Both the position numbers and the translations under genes were made by a program. The notes under the pieces were generated by a model, which saw only the letters and a program-made list of their open reading frames with translations, ran no database searches and was not told the origin of the DNA. 64,000 nt of DNA from DASWNP01 sp036399175 (GTDB lineage: Bacteria; Acidobacteriota; Blastocatellia; Pyrinomonadales; Pyrinomonadaceae): assembly GCA_036399175.1 (NCBI GenBank), contig DASWNP010000005.1, forward strand, positions 8,957 to 72,956, in the 5' to 3' direction. Positions 16,983 through 25,394 of the stretch are shown here, piece after piece; the stretch's first letter is position 1; each line of letters starts with the position of its first letter.

Positions 16983-18971
16983 ATGCCTTTCCAGCTTCGT
17001 TCCGAATTTCAACCGCAGGGCGACCAACCGCAGGCCATCGAAGCGCTCGTGCGCGGCCTCGACGAAGGCCACAAAGATCAGGTCTTGCTCGGCATCACGG
17101 GTAGCGGTAAGACCTTCACGGTGGCGAGCGTCATCGAGCGCACGCAGCGCCCCACCCTCGTCATCGCTCACAATAAGACGCTCGCCGCGCAGCTCTACCA
17201 GGAGTTCAAAAGCTTCTTCCCCTCCAACTCCGTCGAGTATTTCGTCTCCTACTACGATTACTACCAGCCCGAGGCTTACGTCCCCGCCTCCGACACCTAC
17301 ATCGAAAAAGAGGCGACCATCAACGAAGAGATAGACCGCCTCCGTCTCTCGGCCACCCGCGCCCTCTTCGAGCGCCGCGACGTGATCGTCGTCGCCTCCG
17401 TCTCCTGCATCTACGGCCTCGGCGACCCTGACGCCTACTACAACATGCTGCTCTTCGTCGAGCCGGGCATGAAACTCGGGCGCGACGCTCTCCTGCAAAA
17501 GCTTGTCGAGCTGCAATACGAACGCTCCGATATAGAGTTTGACCGGGGGAGCTTTCGCGTGCGCGGCGACGTGGTCGAGGTCTATCCGAGCTATCAGGAC
17601 AAGGCTTATCGCATCGAGCTGTGGGGCGACGAAGTCGATTCCGTCTCGACCATCGACCCGCTGCTCGGCGAAGTTCTGGAGAAGCACACGACGCGCCTGC
17701 CCATCTATCCGAAGACGCATTACGTGATGTCGAAGCCGACCATCAAGCGCGCCATCAAGACCATCCGCGAAGAGCTTGACTGGTGGGAGCCCAAGCTCAT
17801 CGCCGAAGGAAAACTAATCGAAGCGCAGCGCCTGCATCAGCGCACGATGTACGACCTCGAGATGATTAAGGCGATGGGCTTCTGTCGCGGCATCGAAAAC
17901 TACTCGCGCCACCTCACAGGCAAAGCGCCCGGCCAGCCGCCGCCGACTCTCTTAGACTATCTGCCGCGCGACACGATGGTCGTCATCGACGAATCGCACC
18001 AGACCGTCCCGCAGGTGCGCGGCATGTTCAACGGCGACCAGTCGCGCAAGCGGACGCTCGTCGAGTACGGCTTTCGTCTTCCTTCGGCGATGGACAACCG
18101 CCCGCTCAACTTCGACGAGTTCAACGAGCGCATCGGGCAAACCATCTACGTCTCCGCGACGCCCGGCCCGTATGAGTTGACGAAGACGGGCGGCGAAGTC
18201 GTCGAACAGATTATCCGCCCGACGGGACTGACAGACCCGGTGGTCGAAGTCCGCCCCGTCAAAGGCCAGATTGACAACCTGCTCGAAGAGTGTCGCCTGA
18301 GAGCCGAGCACAACGAGCGCGTGCTCGTCACCACGCTGACGAAGAAGATGGCCGAAGACCTCACAGAGTATTTCACCGAAGTAGGCGTGCGCGTCCGCTA
18401 TCTTCATTCCGACATCGAGACCTTGGAGCGCATCAAGATTCTGCGCGACCTTCGTCGCGGCGAGTTCGACGTGCTCGTCGGCATCAACCTCCTGCGCGAA
18501 GGCTTAGACCTCCCCGAAGTCTCGCTCGTCGCCATCCTCGACGCCGACAAGGAAGGCTTCCTGCGCTCCGAGTCGTCGCTTATCCAGACTGTCGGGCGCG
18601 CTGCCCGCAACGCCTCCGGCACGGCTATCCTCTACGCCGACCGCGTCACCGATTCGATGCGCCGCGCCATCGAAGAGACCAACCGCCGCCGCGCCATCCA
18701 GCAGAGCTACAACCAGGAGCACGGCATCACGCCGCAAACCATCATCAAGCCCGTCGAGGCCACGCTCGTCACAGCCTACGAGGCCGACTACTTCAAAGTG
18801 CCCCTCGACCTCGAAGCCTTCGACGAGTACACGCGCGAAAACATCGACGCGACCATCGCCCGCCTCGAAGCCGAGATGCGCCACGCCGCCCGCCAGATGG
18901 AATTCGAGCGCGCCGCCGAGCTGCGCGACCGTGTCAAATACCTCCGCGAGCGCGAACTTCAGTTGGGCTAA
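16983..18971 (+). CDS. uvrB: Excinuclease ABC subunit UvrB
   Basis: Full-length (662 residues) DNA-damage verification helicase of nucleotide excision repair. Walker A is GITGSGKTFTVA, the beta-hairpin region is VSYYDYYQPEAYVPASDTYIEK, and helicase motifs DESHQTVPQ, SATPGPYE, VLVGINLLREGLDLPEVSLVAILDADKEG and QTVGRAARN are all present. The C-terminal UVR motif (MEFERAAELRDRVKYLRE) binds UvrC. There is no Shine-Dalgarno: the ATG directly follows the family B repeat. Family A and E repeats follow the stop. Confidence 0.99.
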   Translation: MPFQLRSEFQPQGDQPQAIEALVRGLDEGHKDQVLLGITGSGKTFTVASVIERTQRPTLVIAHNKTLAAQLYQEFKSFFPSNSVEYFVSYYDYYQPEAYVPASDTYIEKEATINEEIDRLRLSATRALFERRDVIVVASVSCIYGLGDPDAYYNMLLFVEPGMKLGRDALLQKLVELQYERSDIEFDRGSFRVRGDVVEVYPSYQDKAYRIELWGDEVDSVSTIDPLLGEVLEKHTTRLPIYPKTHYVMSKPTIKRAIKTIREELDWWEPKLIAEGKLIEAQRLHQRTMYDLEMIKAMGFCRGIENYSRHLTGKAPGQPPPTLLDYLPRDTMVVIDESHQTVPQVRGMFNGDQSRKRTLVEYGFRLPSAMDNRPLNFDEFNERIGQTIYVSATPGPYELTKTGGEVVEQIIRPTGLTDPVVEVRPVKGQIDNLLEECRLRAEHNERVLVTTLTKKMAEDLTEYFTEVGVRVRYLHSDIETLERIKILRDLRRGEFDVLVGINLLREGLDLPEVSLVAILDADKEGFLRSESSLIQTVGRAARNASGTAILYADRVTDSMRRAIEETNRRRAIQQSYNQEHGITPQTIIKPVEATLVTAYEADYFKVPLDLEAFDEYTRENIDATIARLEAEMRHAARQMEFERAAELRDRVKYLRERELQLG

Positions 18972-18983
18972 ACAGGAACGATA

Positions 18984-19136
18984 ATTAACAGGGATGGACA
19001 GGATGGAAAAGAAATGATGAATTAGGAATGCGGAATGCGGAATGAAAACCAAAAGCTTTGCCTTTTAATTCATCATTCATCATTCCGCATTCATCATTTG
19101 TCTTTATCCTGTGCATCCTGTCTATCCCTGTTAATT
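18984..19136. repeat. Nested inverted repeat, family E outside family A
   Basis: The outer arms are ACAGGGATGG plus ACAGGATGG units on the left and CATCCTGTCTATCCCTGTTAAT on the right. The inner arms are the heptads GATGAAT, TAGGAAT, GCGGAAT, GCGGAAT on the left and the TTCATCATTCATCATTCCGC run on the right. The loop contains AAAGCTTT. The same E-outside-A layout recurs at 21977-22114. Confidence 0.85.
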
Positions 19137-19155
19137 TTCCGATTCATCATCTCTC

Positions 19156-20718
19156 ATGTTGATTAAGTCGGAGCAGGACGAGATTCAGTCTTTCATGTCG
19201 GACGCGAGCAATCTCGCGGGCGGGCATGCGGCGGGCGTCGTCTTTCCCGAAAGCGCGTTGGAGGTGGCGGCGGTGCTCGGCGAAGCTTCGCGCGAGCGCA
19301 GGCCGGTGACGATTGCGGGCGCGGGCACGGGGCTCGTCGGCGGGCGCGTGCCGTTCGGCGGAATCGTCGTCTCGACCGACCGGCTCAGGCGCATCGTCGA
19401 GATAGCGCACGAAGAGACAGGCGGAGGGCGGGCGACCGTCGAGGCGGGTGTGAGGCTCTCGGAGTTTCAGCGCGAGGTCGAGGCACAGGGGCTCTTCTAT
19501 CCGCCCGACCCGACCGAGCGCAGTTGTTATCTGGGCGCAACGGTTGCGACCAACAGCTCGGGCGCGCGCAGCTTCAAGTACGGCGCGACGCGTCGCTACG
19601 TGCGCCGACTGAAAATCGCGCTCTCGACGGGCGACGTGCTCGACCTCAGTCGCGGCCAGCTTCGCGCCGACGCCGAAGGGCTGCTCCGCATCCCGCTCGC
19701 CGAAGGGCGCGGCTGCATCGAAGCTCGTCTCCCGTCCTACAGGATGCCGCAGACGCGCAAGCACGCCGCAGGCTATTACGTCGAGCCGTCGGTCGATGCG
19801 ATTGATTTGTTCATCGGCAGCGAGGGCACGCTCGGCGTCGTGGCGGAAATCGAAGTCGCGCTTCTGGACAAACCGGCGGGCGTGCTCGGCGGCATCGTCT
19901 TTTTTCAGAGCGAAGAGAAACTGCTCGCCTTCGTCAGCGCGGCGCGTCGGCGCTCACTGGAAACGCGCGCCGCGAAGTTGCGCGCCAGCGCCGCAGGCGA
20001 GCGTGCGCCTGATGCTGAGATGAATCCGGCGGGGCTCGACGCGCGTGCGCTTGAGTATTTCGATGCCGAGTCGCTCAATTTCCTGCGCGAGTATTACGCG
20101 CTCGTTCCCGTCAGGGCATCGGGCGCAATCTTCTTCGAGCAGGAGATAACGGACGAGACGGAAGACGAGTTGATGTCCGGTTGGCTCGCGCTCCTTGAAG
20201 AGCACGAGGCGATGCTCGACGATTCATGGTTCGGCACGAACGAGCACGACCGAGCCGGGATGCGCGAGTTCAGGCATCGTCTGCCCGTCCTCGTCAACGA
20301 GTGGCTCTCGCGTCACCACCAGCGCAAAGTCTCGACCGACATGGCCGTCCCCGACGAGCATTTCCCCTCGATGCTGCGCTTCTACAAAGAGACTCTACGC
20401 GCGAGCCGACTGCAATACGTCATCTTCGGCCACGTCGGCGACAATCACGTCCACGTCAACATCATGCCGCGCGACGAAGCCGAGTCGGTCGCCGCGCGCG
20501 AGCTTTACCAGCAGTTCATCCGCCGCGCCATCTCCTTCGGCGGCACCATCTCGGCCGAGCACGGCGTCGGCAAGCTCAAGCGCGACTACCTGCGCCAGCT
20601 CTACGGCGACCGACACCTCCGCGAGATGGCCGCCCTCAAACGCGCCTTCGACCCCGCCTGCATCCTCGGTCGCGGCAACATCTTCGCAGAAGACTTCTTA
20701 GTAAATCGTGAATCGTAA
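19156..20718 (+). CDS. FAD-linked oxidase (GlcD / D-lactate dehydrogenase-like)
   Basis: A 520-residue flavoprotein. FAD_binding_4 (PCMH-type) occupies about residues 25-230, with IAGAGTGLVGG, GLFYPPDPTE and LGATVATNSSGARSFKYG. The C-terminal FAD-oxidase domain ends with HVGDNHVHVNIMP and TISAEHGVGKLKRDYL, which carry the metal/substrate histidines. Members oxidise D-2-hydroxy acids such as D-lactate or glycolate and pass electrons to quinone or cytochrome. The last residues (VNRES) and the stop codon are encoded by family B repeat units. No Shine-Dalgarno is evident before the ATG. Confidence 0.92.
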   Translation: MLIKSEQDEIQSFMSDASNLAGGHAAGVVFPESALEVAAVLGEASRERRPVTIAGAGTGLVGGRVPFGGIVVSTDRLRRIVEIAHEETGGGRATVEAGVRLSEFQREVEAQGLFYPPDPTERSCYLGATVATNSSGARSFKYGATRRYVRRLKIALSTGDVLDLSRGQLRADAEGLLRIPLAEGRGCIEARLPSYRMPQTRKHAAGYYVEPSVDAIDLFIGSEGTLGVVAEIEVALLDKPAGVLGGIVFFQSEEKLLAFVSAARRRSLETRAAKLRASAAGERAPDAEMNPAGLDARALEYFDAESLNFLREYYALVPVRASGAIFFEQEITDETEDELMSGWLALLEEHEAMLDDSWFGTNEHDRAGMREFRHRLPVLVNEWLSRHHQRKVSTDMAVPDEHFPSMLRFYKETLRASRLQYVIFGHVGDNHVHVNIMPRDEAESVAARELYQQFIRRAISFGGTISAEHGVGKLKRDYLRQLYGDRHLREMAALKRAFDPACILGRGNIFAEDFLVNRES

Positions 20719-20780
20719 ATCGTAAATAGATTGTGTGCTGAGCGGATTTGTCTATTCACGATTTACGATTTACGATTCAC
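20701..20780. repeat. Tandem-unit inverted repeat, family B
   Basis: GTAAATC, GTGAATC, GTAAATC, GTAAATA on the left; TATTCACG, ATTTACG, ATTTACG, ATTCACG on the right, with a loop of about 22 nt. The left arm contains the stop codon of the oxidase gene. The right arm ends 7 nt before the aroC ATG. Confidence 0.85.
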
Positions 20781-20787
20781 GAGATTT

Positions 20788-21963
20788 ATGTTTCGCTTTA
20801 CGACCGCAGGGGAATCGCATGGGCGCGCGTTGGTCGCGGTGGTGGAAGGTCTGCCTGCCGGGTTGAGGGTGGATGCGGAGTTTATCAATCGTGAGTTGGA
20901 GCGGCGGCAGTGGGGCTACGGGCGCGGCGGGCGGATGAAGATTGAGCGCGACCGCGCGGAGATTCTGAGCGGCGTCAGGCACGGGCTGACGCTTGGCTCG
21001 CCCGTCGCCTTAACGATTGAGAATAAGGACTGGGCGAACTGGAATGAGGTGATGTCGGTCGAGGCGCGCGAGGACGTTTTGCCGCCGGAGAAAGCGCGGC
21101 GGGTGAAGCGACCGCGCCCCGGTCATGCAGACCTCGCGGGCGGTCAGAAGTTCGGGGCGCGCGATTTGCGCGACATTCTGGAGCGCGCCTCTGCGCGCGA
21201 GACGGCGGCGCGCGTCGCCTGCGGCGCGCTGGCGAAACAACTTCTACGCGTCTTCGACGTGGAGATTCGCAGCCACGTCGTACAGCTCGGCGGCATGCCT
21301 GCCGCGCCCCTCAAACTCGACTGGGAAGCCATCGACGCCATTCCCCCCGATGCGCCGCTTCGCTGCGCCGACACCGACGTTCAGGCGCTCATGCTTGCGC
21401 TCGTAGACGAAGCGCGGCGCGAGGGCGATACGCTCGGAGGCATCTTCGAGGTCGTCGCGCGCGGTGTCGTCGCCGGTCTCGGCTCGCACACTTCCTGGGA
21501 TGCGAAGCTCGACGGACGTATCGCACAGGCTCTGATGTCGATTCCGGCGGTCAAGGCCGTCTCCATCGGCGCGGGCACGGAGGCCGCCGCCCTTCCGGGC
21601 TCGCAGGTGCACGACGAAATCGCTTACGAAAAATCTTCGAGCCGCTTCAAGCGTCTCACCAATCGCGCGGGCGGTCTCGAAGGCGGCATCACCAACGGCG
21701 AAGAATTGCGCGTGCGCGGCTACCTCAAACCTATCTCGACGCTCAGACGCCCCCTGCGCTCCGTTGACATCGACACGAAGCAGGAAGAGTCTGCGGCCTT
21801 CGAGCGTTCGGACGTGACGGCTGTTCCGGCGGCGGGCGTGATAGGCGAAGCGATGCTCGCGCTCGTCCTCGCCTCGGCCATGCGAGAGAAGTTCGGCGGC
21901 GACCACCTCGAAGAGATGCGCCGCAACTTCGACGCCTACCGCGAGCAGCTACGCCAGTACTGA
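20788..21963 (+). CDS. aroC: Chorismate synthase
   Basis: A 391-residue protein that makes chorismate from EPSP, using reduced FMN. MFRFTTAGESHGRALVAVVEGLPAG at the start, RPGHADLAGGQKF, and SRFKRLTNRAGGLEGGITNGEELRVRG are diagnostic. The ATG at 20788 gives the conserved N-terminus; an in-frame extension to 20731 is translated repeat. No Shine-Dalgarno is seen between the repeat arm and the ATG. Confidence 0.98.
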   Translation: MFRFTTAGESHGRALVAVVEGLPAGLRVDAEFINRELERRQWGYGRGGRMKIERDRAEILSGVRHGLTLGSPVALTIENKDWANWNEVMSVEAREDVLPPEKARRVKRPRPGHADLAGGQKFGARDLRDILERASARETAARVACGALAKQLLRVFDVEIRSHVVQLGGMPAAPLKLDWEAIDAIPPDAPLRCADTDVQALMLALVDEARREGDTLGGIFEVVARGVVAGLGSHTSWDAKLDGRIAQALMSIPAVKAVSIGAGTEAAALPGSQVHDEIAYEKSSSRFKRLTNRAGGLEGGITNGEELRVRGYLKPISTLRRPLRSVDIDTKQEESAAFERSDVTAVPAAGVIGEAMLALVLASAMREKFGGDHLEEMRRNFDAYREQLRQY

Positions 21964-21976
21964 AAGAGAGAAATAT

Positions 21977-22114
21977 AAACAGGGATAGACAGGATAAAGA
22001 CAAATGCGGAATGAGGAATGCGGAATGATGAATGAAAGACAACTGCTTTTGGTTTTCATTCCGCATTCATCATTCCGCATTCATCATTTCTTTCTATCCT
22101 GTCCATCCCTGTTT
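21977..22114. repeat. Nested inverted repeat, family E outside family A
   Basis: Outer arms AAACAGGGATAGACAGGATA and TATCCTGTCCATCCCTGTTT. Inner arms ATGCGGAATGAGGAATGCGG plus ATGATGAATG on the left, and the ATTCCGCATTCATCATTCCG run on the right. The loop contains CTGCTTTTGG. Same architecture as 18984-19136, 3 kb away. Confidence 0.85.
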
Positions 22115-22137
22115 GAATTGGTCGGAACAAAAATTCT

Positions 22138-22926
22138 ATGAGCACAAATCAAAAGATTGTCGTCACGGTTGTAGATGGCATCAAGCGCATCGTTTTTAAC
22201 CGACCGGAGCGGCGCAACTCGGTCGATTTCGAGATGTTCGAGCTGCTGGCCGAGATTATCCGCGAGTCGGCGGAGGATGAGTCGCGCGTGATAATCCTGA
22301 CGGGGGCGGGCGATGCCTTCTGCGCGGGCGCAGACCTTCTCTCCGTCGGCACGAGCGACATCAGCGGGTTCGATGTCACGTCTCATCTGAGGGAGCACAC
22401 GTCGCCTACCATTCTCGCCATGCGTGAATTGTCGAAGCCTATCATCGCGCGCGTGGACGGCCCCGCCGTCGGCATCGGCTTCAGCTATGCGCTCGCATGC
22501 GACATGATTGTCGCCACCGAGCGCGCCGTCTTCGGCATGGGCTTCATCAAAATCGGTCTCATGCCTGATGGCGGCAGCACCTATTTTCTCCCGCGCCGCG
22601 TCGGTCACGCGCGCGCCTTCGAGCTGATGGCGACGGGCGAACAAATCGACGCACGGGAGGCGCTCCGGCTCGGCCTCGTCAATCGAGTCGTCGCGCTCGA
22701 AGCGTTGGACGAGACGGTCAACGCTCTGGCCGGAAGTCTCGCACAGTCGCCGCAGCCCGCGCTCGCCAAAATCAAGCAGGCGCTCAATGAGTCGGCGCGC
22801 AGAGAACTGGCCGCCGCGCTCGATTTTGAAGCGGTCAATCAAAACGAATGCTTCCACTCGGCTGACTTCCTCGAAGGCGTCGCGGCCTTCATGCAGAAAC
22901 GCAAGCCCAACTTCGGACGCTCTTGA
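22138..22926 (+). CDS. Enoyl-CoA hydratase/isomerase family protein
   Basis: A 262-residue crotonase-fold protein. GAGDAFCAGADL (oxyanion-hole motif), PIIARVDGPAVGIGFSYALACD and FGMGFIKIGLMPDGGSTYFLPRRVG match the PaaG/EchA-like group. The usual second glutamate position reads Asp in MPDGG, so isomerase rather than hydratase chemistry is possible. Acts on CoA thioesters in fatty or aromatic acid breakdown. No pathway partners are adjacent. Confidence 0.9.
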   Translation: MSTNQKIVVTVVDGIKRIVFNRPERRNSVDFEMFELLAEIIRESAEDESRVIILTGAGDAFCAGADLLSVGTSDISGFDVTSHLREHTSPTILAMRELSKPIIARVDGPAVGIGFSYALACDMIVATERAVFGMGFIKIGLMPDGGSTYFLPRRVGHARAFELMATGEQIDAREALRLGLVNRVVALEALDETVNALAGSLAQSPQPALAKIKQALNESARRELAAALDFEAVNQNECFHSADFLEGVAAFMQKRKPNFGRS

Positions 22927-22984
22927 GAGAGCTGCTATACGGCTTCCGCTTTTCGAGTATCATTCCTCGCTCGTCGGGCGTCTA

Positions 22985-23010
22985 TTCTTCTTGCTTGTCA
23001 CTCGTCATTG
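22985..23010. repeat. Solitary family C arm
   Basis: TTCTTCTTGCTTGTCACTCG followed by TCATTG resembles the right arm of family C elements (compare 60136-60170), but no matching left arm is seen. It sits just before the TIGR02587 start at 23018. Confidence 0.4.
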
Positions 23011-23017
23011 CTTTGAT

Positions 23018-23962
23018 ATGCCTCGAAGCCGTTCAAAAAAAGTTGTTGAGCGCGAAGTCGTCGAGTCGCTGCGGGAATACGGTCGGGGCGTGGCGGGCGG
23101 GCTGATGTTCAGCCTGCCTTTGCTCTATACGATGGAGGTCTGGTGGGCGGGCTTCATCGCACACCCTCTGCGGCTGTTCGCCTACGTGATTGCGACGTTC
23201 GTGCTGCTGCTCGGTTACAACCGTTACGGCGGACTGCGGCGCGACGCGAGCATGACGGAGGTCGTCATCGACTCGGTCGAAGAGTTAGGGATAGGTCTCC
23301 TGCTCTCGGCGGCGATTCTGTTTCTCCTGGGTCGCATCAGACCCGACATGCCTGCGACAGAGATTGTCGGCCTCATCGTCGTCGAGGCGATGACGGTTGC
23401 CATCGGCGTCTCGGTCGGGACGGCGCAGCTCGGCGGAGACAGCGACGACAAGGGGCTGGAGGGCGACGCGTCAGGCCAGGAGAAGAGCGAAGGGGCGCGC
23501 AGAAAAGGGAACGGGGAAGAGGAGAGTAGCAGACAAGGTAAGCGTGCACGCGGCGACGCTGAAGGAGAGGTTCACTACGGCGGGCAGGTTTTGCTTTCGT
23601 TGTGCGGCGCGGTGCTGTTTGCCGCCAACGTCGCGCCGACCGAAGAGGTTGTCATTATCGCCATCGAAGCTTCGTGGTGGAGGTTGCTGGGGCTGGTGGC
23701 GATGTCGTTGCTGATTGGCACGTTCATTCTGTTCTACGTCGAGTTCAGGGGCGCGCGGCAGTGGGTTCGCACGGAGGGCTTCAGCTCGGTTCTGCGCGGC
23801 ACTTTTACCACATACGCCGTCGCGCTCGTCGCCTCGGCTCTGATTCTCTGGTTCTTCGGTCGCTTCGACGGCGTGACGCTCTTCACGGCGCTGGCCGAAA
23901 CGGTCGTGCTCGGCGTGGCCGCGACGCTGGGCGCGTCCGCCGGAAGGCTCTTGTTGCAATGA
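23018..23962 (+). CDS. TIGR02587-type (DUF2391-like) integral membrane protein
   Basis: A 314-residue protein with about seven or eight predicted spans. MFSLPLLYTMEVWWAGF, the central PTEEVVIIA motif and LFYVEFRGARQW are recognised features of the TIGR02587 family. A charged cytoplasmic loop of about 45 residues (about 150-195) interrupts it. The ATG at 23018 gives MPRSRSKKVVEREVVESLREYGRG; in-frame extension to 22787 overlaps the hydratase gene and is rejected. It overlaps the next gene by 4 nt, as family pairs usually do. Function unknown. Confidence 0.8.
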   Translation: MPRSRSKKVVEREVVESLREYGRGVAGGLMFSLPLLYTMEVWWAGFIAHPLRLFAYVIATFVLLLGYNRYGGLRRDASMTEVVIDSVEELGIGLLLSAAILFLLGRIRPDMPATEIVGLIVVEAMTVAIGVSVGTAQLGGDSDDKGLEGDASGQEKSEGARRKGNGEEESSRQGKRARGDAEGEVHYGGQVLLSLCGAVLFAANVAPTEEVVIIAIEASWWRLLGLVAMSLLIGTFILFYVEFRGARQWVRTEGFSSVLRGTFTTYAVALVASALILWFFGRFDGVTLFTALAETVVLGVAATLGASAGRLLLQ

Positions 23963-24342
23963 GCAGATTACAGAAAAACTGGTTGGAGTGGAGCGTCTTC
24001 GCCGTTGGGCTCGTGCTGGTCTTGTTCACGCTCGGCTATCTGGCCTACGTGGGCGCGACGATGGGCGACGAGCCGCCGAACATCGAAGTGCGACTCGGCA
24101 CGCCCGAGCGACGCCCGCACAACTTCATCGTGCCCGTCGCGCTCGTCAATCACGGAGACCAGACCGCCGAAAGCGTCACGGTCGAAGTCGTTTTGGAAAG
24201 TGAAGGGCAGCAGAAGGAGCGCGGCGAGCTGGTCGTCGCCTTTCTGCCGCGCCGTGCCACCCACGAGGGCTGGGTCGCCTTCAATCAAGACCCGCGCACG
24301 GGCGAGCTTAAAGCGCGCGTGCTCGGGTATGGAAAACCCTGA
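23959..24342 (+). CDS. TIGR02588-type membrane-anchored protein
   Basis: A 127-residue protein starting with ATG inside the ATGA overlap with the previous gene. One N-terminal span (residues 10-32: WSVFAVGLVLVLFTLGYLAYVG) is followed by a soluble beta-sandwich-like domain (FIVPVALVNHGDQTAESVTV). It belongs to the family that neighbours TIGR02587 in many bacteria. Probably an extracytoplasmic partner of the membrane protein; function unknown. Confidence 0.8.
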   Translation: MSRLQKNWLEWSVFAVGLVLVLFTLGYLAYVGATMGDEPPNIEVRLGTPERRPHNFIVPVALVNHGDQTAESVTVEVVLESEGQQKERGELVVAFLPRRATHEGWVAFNQDPRTGELKARVLGYGKP

Positions 24343-24421
24343 GAGCGCAGGATGTCTTGGAAATGAACGTGGGCTTGGAGTCGATTGAAATTCTCGCCGG
24401 ATGAGCAGCCGCCCGACTGCC

Positions 24422-24805
24422 TCAATCGTTGACGCCTATCTCAAGAAACCTGTATTGGCCTTCGACCTTGCCGAAGAGGAAAATCGTCTCGCCGCAGAAG
24501 AGACTGAAGCTGTCGCCGTCGCGGATGGTCTTGCCGTTGGCAAAGCAGCGCTTCACTTTTCTGTCGAAGAGCTGTCGGTAGCGTTTGATGAAACCGGCTC
24601 TGTCCAACTCCCTGCTTTCGAGGAGGAATGGAAGCTTCGTCATCGAGGCGACGGCCTCGCGGTCATCGCGCGCGACAGCCGTCTTGAAGCGCAGAAAGAA
24701 GGCCGCGAACGTCTCGCTCTTTTGAGCCGTGCTCTTCTGCGCGACGAGCCGGGTGGGCGTCATCAGCAGCATTAACATCATCGACGCGACAAGCAGAATC
24801 TTCAT
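24422..24805 (-). CDS. Small secreted hypothetical protein
   Basis: A 127-residue protein, not recognised. A signal peptide is clear (MKILLVASMMLMLLMTPTRLVAQ). The mature part contains FLRFKTAVARDDREAVASMTKLPF, a helical pattern often seen in small periplasmic proteins, and two cysteines (KRCFANGK, LFCGET) that could form a disulfide. GAGGAAAGACCGG precedes the ATG. It has its own start and no clear operon partner. Confidence 0.65.
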   Translation of the reverse strand: MKILLVASMMLMLLMTPTRLVAQKSTAQKSETFAAFFLRFKTAVARDDREAVASMTKLPFLLESRELDRAGFIKRYRQLFDRKVKRCFANGKTIRDGDSFSLFCGETIFLFGKVEGQYRFLEIGVND

Positions 24806-24904
24806 CCGGTCTTTCCTCTATATTCGAGCAATGACGCCTTTGAGTGGCATGAGGAGCAGCTTCCAGCAACTTGTCAGACACTGAGTTCTGAAGAACCACT
24901 GGTC

Positions 24905-25129
24905 TTATGTGCGGGCCTTTCCAGATTGATGATGAATGATTTCAGCTAATGCACGCAAAGCGTGGTTGACCGATTCGGAATCCGAAAAAACTTTAGCAAC
25001 ATCCGGGTCGAGCACCACGACATTACTCCCCCGCGCAAAACGCTCGACGTATTTCCCGCGCACGCCTCCACTGAAGTCATACTCATTCAGCAAGTCAACA
25101 TCATGCTCGATATTCTGTTCCTTCTTCAT
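24905..25129 (-). CDS. Putative antitoxin of a BrnT-like module
   Basis: A 74-residue protein. The ATG at 25129 (MKKEQNIEHD) has AAAGGAAACAG just upstream; an extension to 25204 lies in the toxin frame region and is rejected. EYDFSGGVRGKYVERFARGS and NVVVLDPDVAKVFSDSESVN are widespread in small proteins encoded next to BrnT-type toxins. The C-terminal part may hold a ribbon-helix-helix-like fold. It overlaps the 3' end of the toxin gene by 29 nt, the toxin-first order usual for BrnTA-type systems. Confidence 0.65.
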   Translation of the reverse strand: MKKEQNIEHDVDLLNEYDFSGGVRGKYVERFARGSNVVVLDPDVAKVFSDSESVNHALRALAEIIHHQSGKART

Positions 25130-25394
25130 ACTGTTTCCTTTCGCGCGACGTAGCTGGACGCGCACTAATGATTCTGATTTCTTCTCCCCTATCAGTAAAG
25201 ACAACCACTATCTGACGCTGTCGGTGCGATAAGCCGGTTATGACAAGGCGTCTTTCCTCTTCAGAATGTAATGGATCAGGGATAGTTAAAGAGAGCGGGT
25301 CAGCAAAAACAGTGATAGCTTCTTCAAACGAGATATGATGTTTCTTGAGATTCTGCTTGGCCTTATCTTTATCCCACGTAAAAACTGTATCCAT
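25101..25394 (-). CDS. BrnT-like toxin (RNase-type)
   Basis: A 97-residue BrnT family protein. The N-terminus MDTVFTWDKDKAKQNLKKHH with ISFEEAITVFADP, and the C-terminal IRIISARPATSRERKQYEEG, are family signatures. BrnT folds like RelE-type ribonucleases and blocks translation. It has its own ATG at 25394 behind an AT-rich stretch, but the upstream glycoside hydrolase frame reads into it without a stop. AT content is higher than in the neighbours, which fits an acquired module. Confidence 0.8.
   Translation of the reverse strand: MDTVFTWDKDKAKQNLKKHHISFEEAITVFADPLSLTIPDPLHSEEERRLVITGLSHRQRQIVVVFTDRGEEIRIISARPATSRERKQYEEGTEYRA

Noticed and set aside
22787..23962. Start of the TIGR02587 protein at 22787
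   Set aside because: It overlaps the enoyl-CoA hydratase by 140 nt in another frame; the family N-terminus begins at 23018.
24401..24775. A 124-codon plus-strand frame opposite the small secreted protein
   Set aside because: The minus-strand gene has a signal peptide and a good Shine-Dalgarno; the plus-strand frame has neither.
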